A DNA stretch of 6,602 bases, taken from the NCBI GenBank assembly GCA_039927975.1, contig JBDSTZ010000078.1, positions 1 through 6,602 of the forward strand, read 5' to 3'. Positions 4,916 through 6,602 of this stretch are shown piece after piece. The notes under the pieces are model-generated. The model made no database searches and was not told the DNA's origin. It worked only from the letters and a program-made list of their open reading frames with translations. A program made the translations under genes and the position numbers. The stretch is from JBDSTZ01 sp039927975 (GTDB lineage: Bacteria; Pseudomonadota; Gammaproteobacteria; Burkholderiales; Burkholderiaceae_D). Positions within the stretch are counted from its first letter, which is position 1. Each line of letters starts with the position of its first letter.

Positions 4916-4947
4916 AAAAATGGGCCCAACGCATTGGGCCCATTTTT
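4916..4947. terminator. Bidirectional Rho-independent terminator between the gloB operon and aceB
   Basis: AAAAATGGGCCCAA (4916-4929) and TTGGGCCCATTTTT (4934-4947) form a perfect 14-bp inverted repeat around the loop CGCA. The stem core is GGGCCC-rich and is flanked by A-runs on the left and T-runs on the right, so each strand has a hairpin followed by a T-tract. It lies between two convergent genes, 62 bp past the isomerase stop and 29 bp past the aceB stop, where it can end both transcripts. Confidence 0.95.
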
Positions 4948-4976
4948 CCGTCAAGACAACGCAGTGTGGACTGCGG

Positions 4977-6566
4977 TCAGATTTCTTCGTACAGCGGCAA
5001 GGTCAGGAATTCAGCGAAGCTGTCCGAGGTGGACATCTCTTCGAAGATCTGCGCGGCGCGCGCATAGCTCGGGCTGTCGCCGTTTGGCGCCACTTCCTTC
5101 ACCTTGGCGAGCTCCTCCGGAATCATCGCGCGCACCATCTCGGCGCTAACCTTGCGGCCGTCTTCCAGCACGCCCTTGCTCGAACGGATCCACTGCCACA
5201 CCTGCGAACGGCTGATCTCGGCGGTGGCGGCATCTTCCATCAGATTATGGATCGGCACGCAGCCATTGCCCGTCAGCCAGCTGCCGAGGTAGTGGATGCC
5301 GACGTTGATGTTGTAGCGCAGCCCGGCTTCGGTGATCGGCGCTTCCGGCTTGAAGTCAAGCAGGTCCTTGGCGGTGACGTTGACGTCGGGACGCTGCTTG
5401 TCGAACTGGTTGGGACGCTCGCCGAGCACCTTGGTGAACTCGGCCATCGCCAACGGCACCAGGCCCGGATGGGCCACCCAGCCGCCGTCGTAACCGTCGT
5501 TGGCATCGCGCGCCTTGTCGGCACGCACGCCGGCCATCGCGGTCTCGTTTTTCTCAGGATCGTTCTTGATCGGAATGAGCGCGGCCATGCCGCCGATCGC
5601 CGGCGCGCCGCGCAAGTGGCAAGTCTTTAGCAGCAGCAGTGCGTAGGCACGCATGAAGGGCGCGGTCATCGTCACCTTCGGCCGGTCGGCCAGGCAGAAG
5701 TCTTTATCGAGCTTGAATTTTTTGATGCACGAGAAAATGTAATCCCAACGGCCCGCATTCAGGCCGGCGCTATGCTCGCGCAATTCGTACAGAATTTCAT
5801 CCATCTGGAAAGCGGCCAGGATGGTTTCAATCAGCACCGTGGCTTTGATGGTGCCTTGCGCCAGGCCCAGTTCGTGTTGGGTCATCACGAAGATATCGTT
5901 CCACAGGCGCGCTTCCAGGTACGATTCCATTTTCGGCAGATAGAAATACGGGCCGGCGCCGCGCGCCAGCAATTCCTTGGCGTTGTGCACCATGAACAGA
6001 GCGAAATCGAAGATGCCGCCGGAGACGCGCTTGCCGTCGACCAGCACGTGTTTCTCATCGAGGTGCCAACCGCGCGGACGCACCACCAGGGTCGCGATCT
6101 TGTCGTTGAGCTTGTACGATTTGCCGTTCTGTTCGAGCGAAATCGTGCGCCGCACGGCATCGCGCAAATTGATCTGGCCAGTGATCTGGTTGTCCCAGTT
6201 CGGCGTGTTTGAATCCTCGAAATCGGTCATGTAGGAATCGGCGCCCGAATTGAAAGCGTTGATCACCATCTTGCGCTCGACCGGACCGGTAATTTCAACC
6301 CGCCGACATTGCAGCGCAGGAGGAATCGGCGCGATGGTCCAGTTGCCGGCGCGGATGTGCGCCGTCACTTCGAGAAAATCGGGACGCTCGCCGGCGTCGA
6401 GCCGGGCCGCCTGGGCAACGCGCGCGGCCAGAAGTTCTTGCCGGCGCGGTTCAAACGCACGCGACAGCTTGGCCACCAGGGCCAGCGCTTCAGGGGTCAG
6501 GATCTCTTCGTAGGCGGGCGATATGTCGGCGCTGATCTGCAGTCCTGCGGGGGTGGCGATGGTCAT
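4977..6566 (-). CDS. aceB: Malate synthase A
   Basis: This 529-residue enzyme condenses glyoxylate with acetyl-CoA to malate, the second step of the glyoxylate shunt, used for growth on acetate or fatty acids. The family signature REHSAGLNAGRWDYIF (263-278) is exact. The expected Mg ligands are E247 (in VLIET) and D275. The RPRGWHL block (163-169) holds the catalytic arginine region, and D445 in MEDAATAEIS matches the catalytic base of the E. coli enzyme (D447). The length fits isoform A (E. coli AceB, 533), not the roughly 720-residue isoform G. The ATG at 6566 is preceded by AGGAG at 5-base spacing; an upstream in-frame ATG at 6599 would add 11 unlikely residues (MFVFYFCSGAS). The promoter is beyond the right edge. 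No isocitrate lyase gene is in the window. Confidence 0.97.
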   Translation of the reverse strand: MTIATPAGLQISADISPAYEEILTPEALALVAKLSRAFEPRRQELLAARVAQAARLDAGERPDFLEVTAHIRAGNWTIAPIPPALQCRRVEITGPVERKMVINAFNSGADSYMTDFEDSNTPNWDNQITGQINLRDAVRRTISLEQNGKSYKLNDKIATLVVRPRGWHLDEKHVLVDGKRVSGGIFDFALFMVHNAKELLARGAGPYFYLPKMESYLEARLWNDIFVMTQHELGLAQGTIKATVLIETILAAFQMDEILYELREHSAGLNAGRWDYIFSCIKKFKLDKDFCLADRPKVTMTAPFMRAYALLLLKTCHLRGAPAIGGMAALIPIKNDPEKNETAMAGVRADKARDANDGYDGGWVAHPGLVPLAMAEFTKVLGERPNQFDKQRPDVNVTAKDLLDFKPEAPITEAGLRYNINVGIHYLGSWLTGNGCVPIHNLMEDAATAEISRSQVWQWIRSSKGVLEDGRKVSAEMVRAMIPEELAKVKEVAPNGDSPSYARAAQIFEEMSTSDSFAEFLTLPLYEEI

Positions 6567-6602
6567 ACTGGCTCCTGAGCAAAAGTAAAAAACAAACAAT
6601 TA

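Noticed and set aside
6567..6599. Upstream ATG of aceB adding MFVFYFCSGAS
   Set aside because: The ATG at 6566 has AGGAG at 5-base spacing and gives the normal family length; the extra residues look like translated leader.

Overview
The window looks like part of a betaproteobacterial chromosome, most likely Burkholderiales and plausibly Oxalobacteraceae (Massilia/Duganella/Janthinobacterium type). This rests on the GC-rich, high-GC3 coding sequence, the gene order and the protein sequences as I recognise them; no database search was possible. From about position 1090 onward it is ordinary core genome. The first 1.09 kb is accessory, broken DNA.

Layout. Positions 1-126 hold the last 28 codons of an IS256-family transposase and the right end of its insertion sequence. 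Positions 127-1041 are a mosaic of coding-like remnants. One is a small minus-strand gene (696-296) that a single extra G in a G5 tract would restore to 133 codons. Another is a coding-like stretch at 742-1077 with no credible start. A tRNA-Val(CAC) gene (minus, 1167-1093), with its own promoter and terminator, separates this debris from the core.

The core carries a minus-strand series: a YafS-like methyltransferase (3353-2586), rnhA (2577-2140) and dnaQ (1919-1215), then the tRNA. Divergent from it, on the plus strand, are gloB (3378-4178) and a 2-hydroxychromene-2-carboxylate isomerase/DsbA-family gene (4194-4853). E. coli has the same neighbourhood (gloB, yafS, rnhA, dnaQ, then a tRNA), so the cluster is old. 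A strong bidirectional hairpin terminator (4916-4947) separates this operon from convergent aceB, malate synthase A (6566-4977), which is complete.

How the genes work together. RNase HI and the DnaQ proofreading exonuclease serve DNA replication. GloB completes the glutathione-dependent glyoxalase route, and the next gene belongs to another family that often uses glutathione. Malate synthase is the second enzyme of the glyoxylate shunt.

The most notable structure is a 161-bp near-perfect palindrome (1982-2142) between rnhA and dnaQ. It has 31-bp terminal inverted repeats and TA dinucleotides at both ends, as expected for an IS630/Tc1-mariner-type MITE. Its right end overlaps the rnhA stop codon, and its left end lies 16 bp upstream of an extended -10 promoter for dnaQ. 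I see no convincing new multi-gene system in this window.
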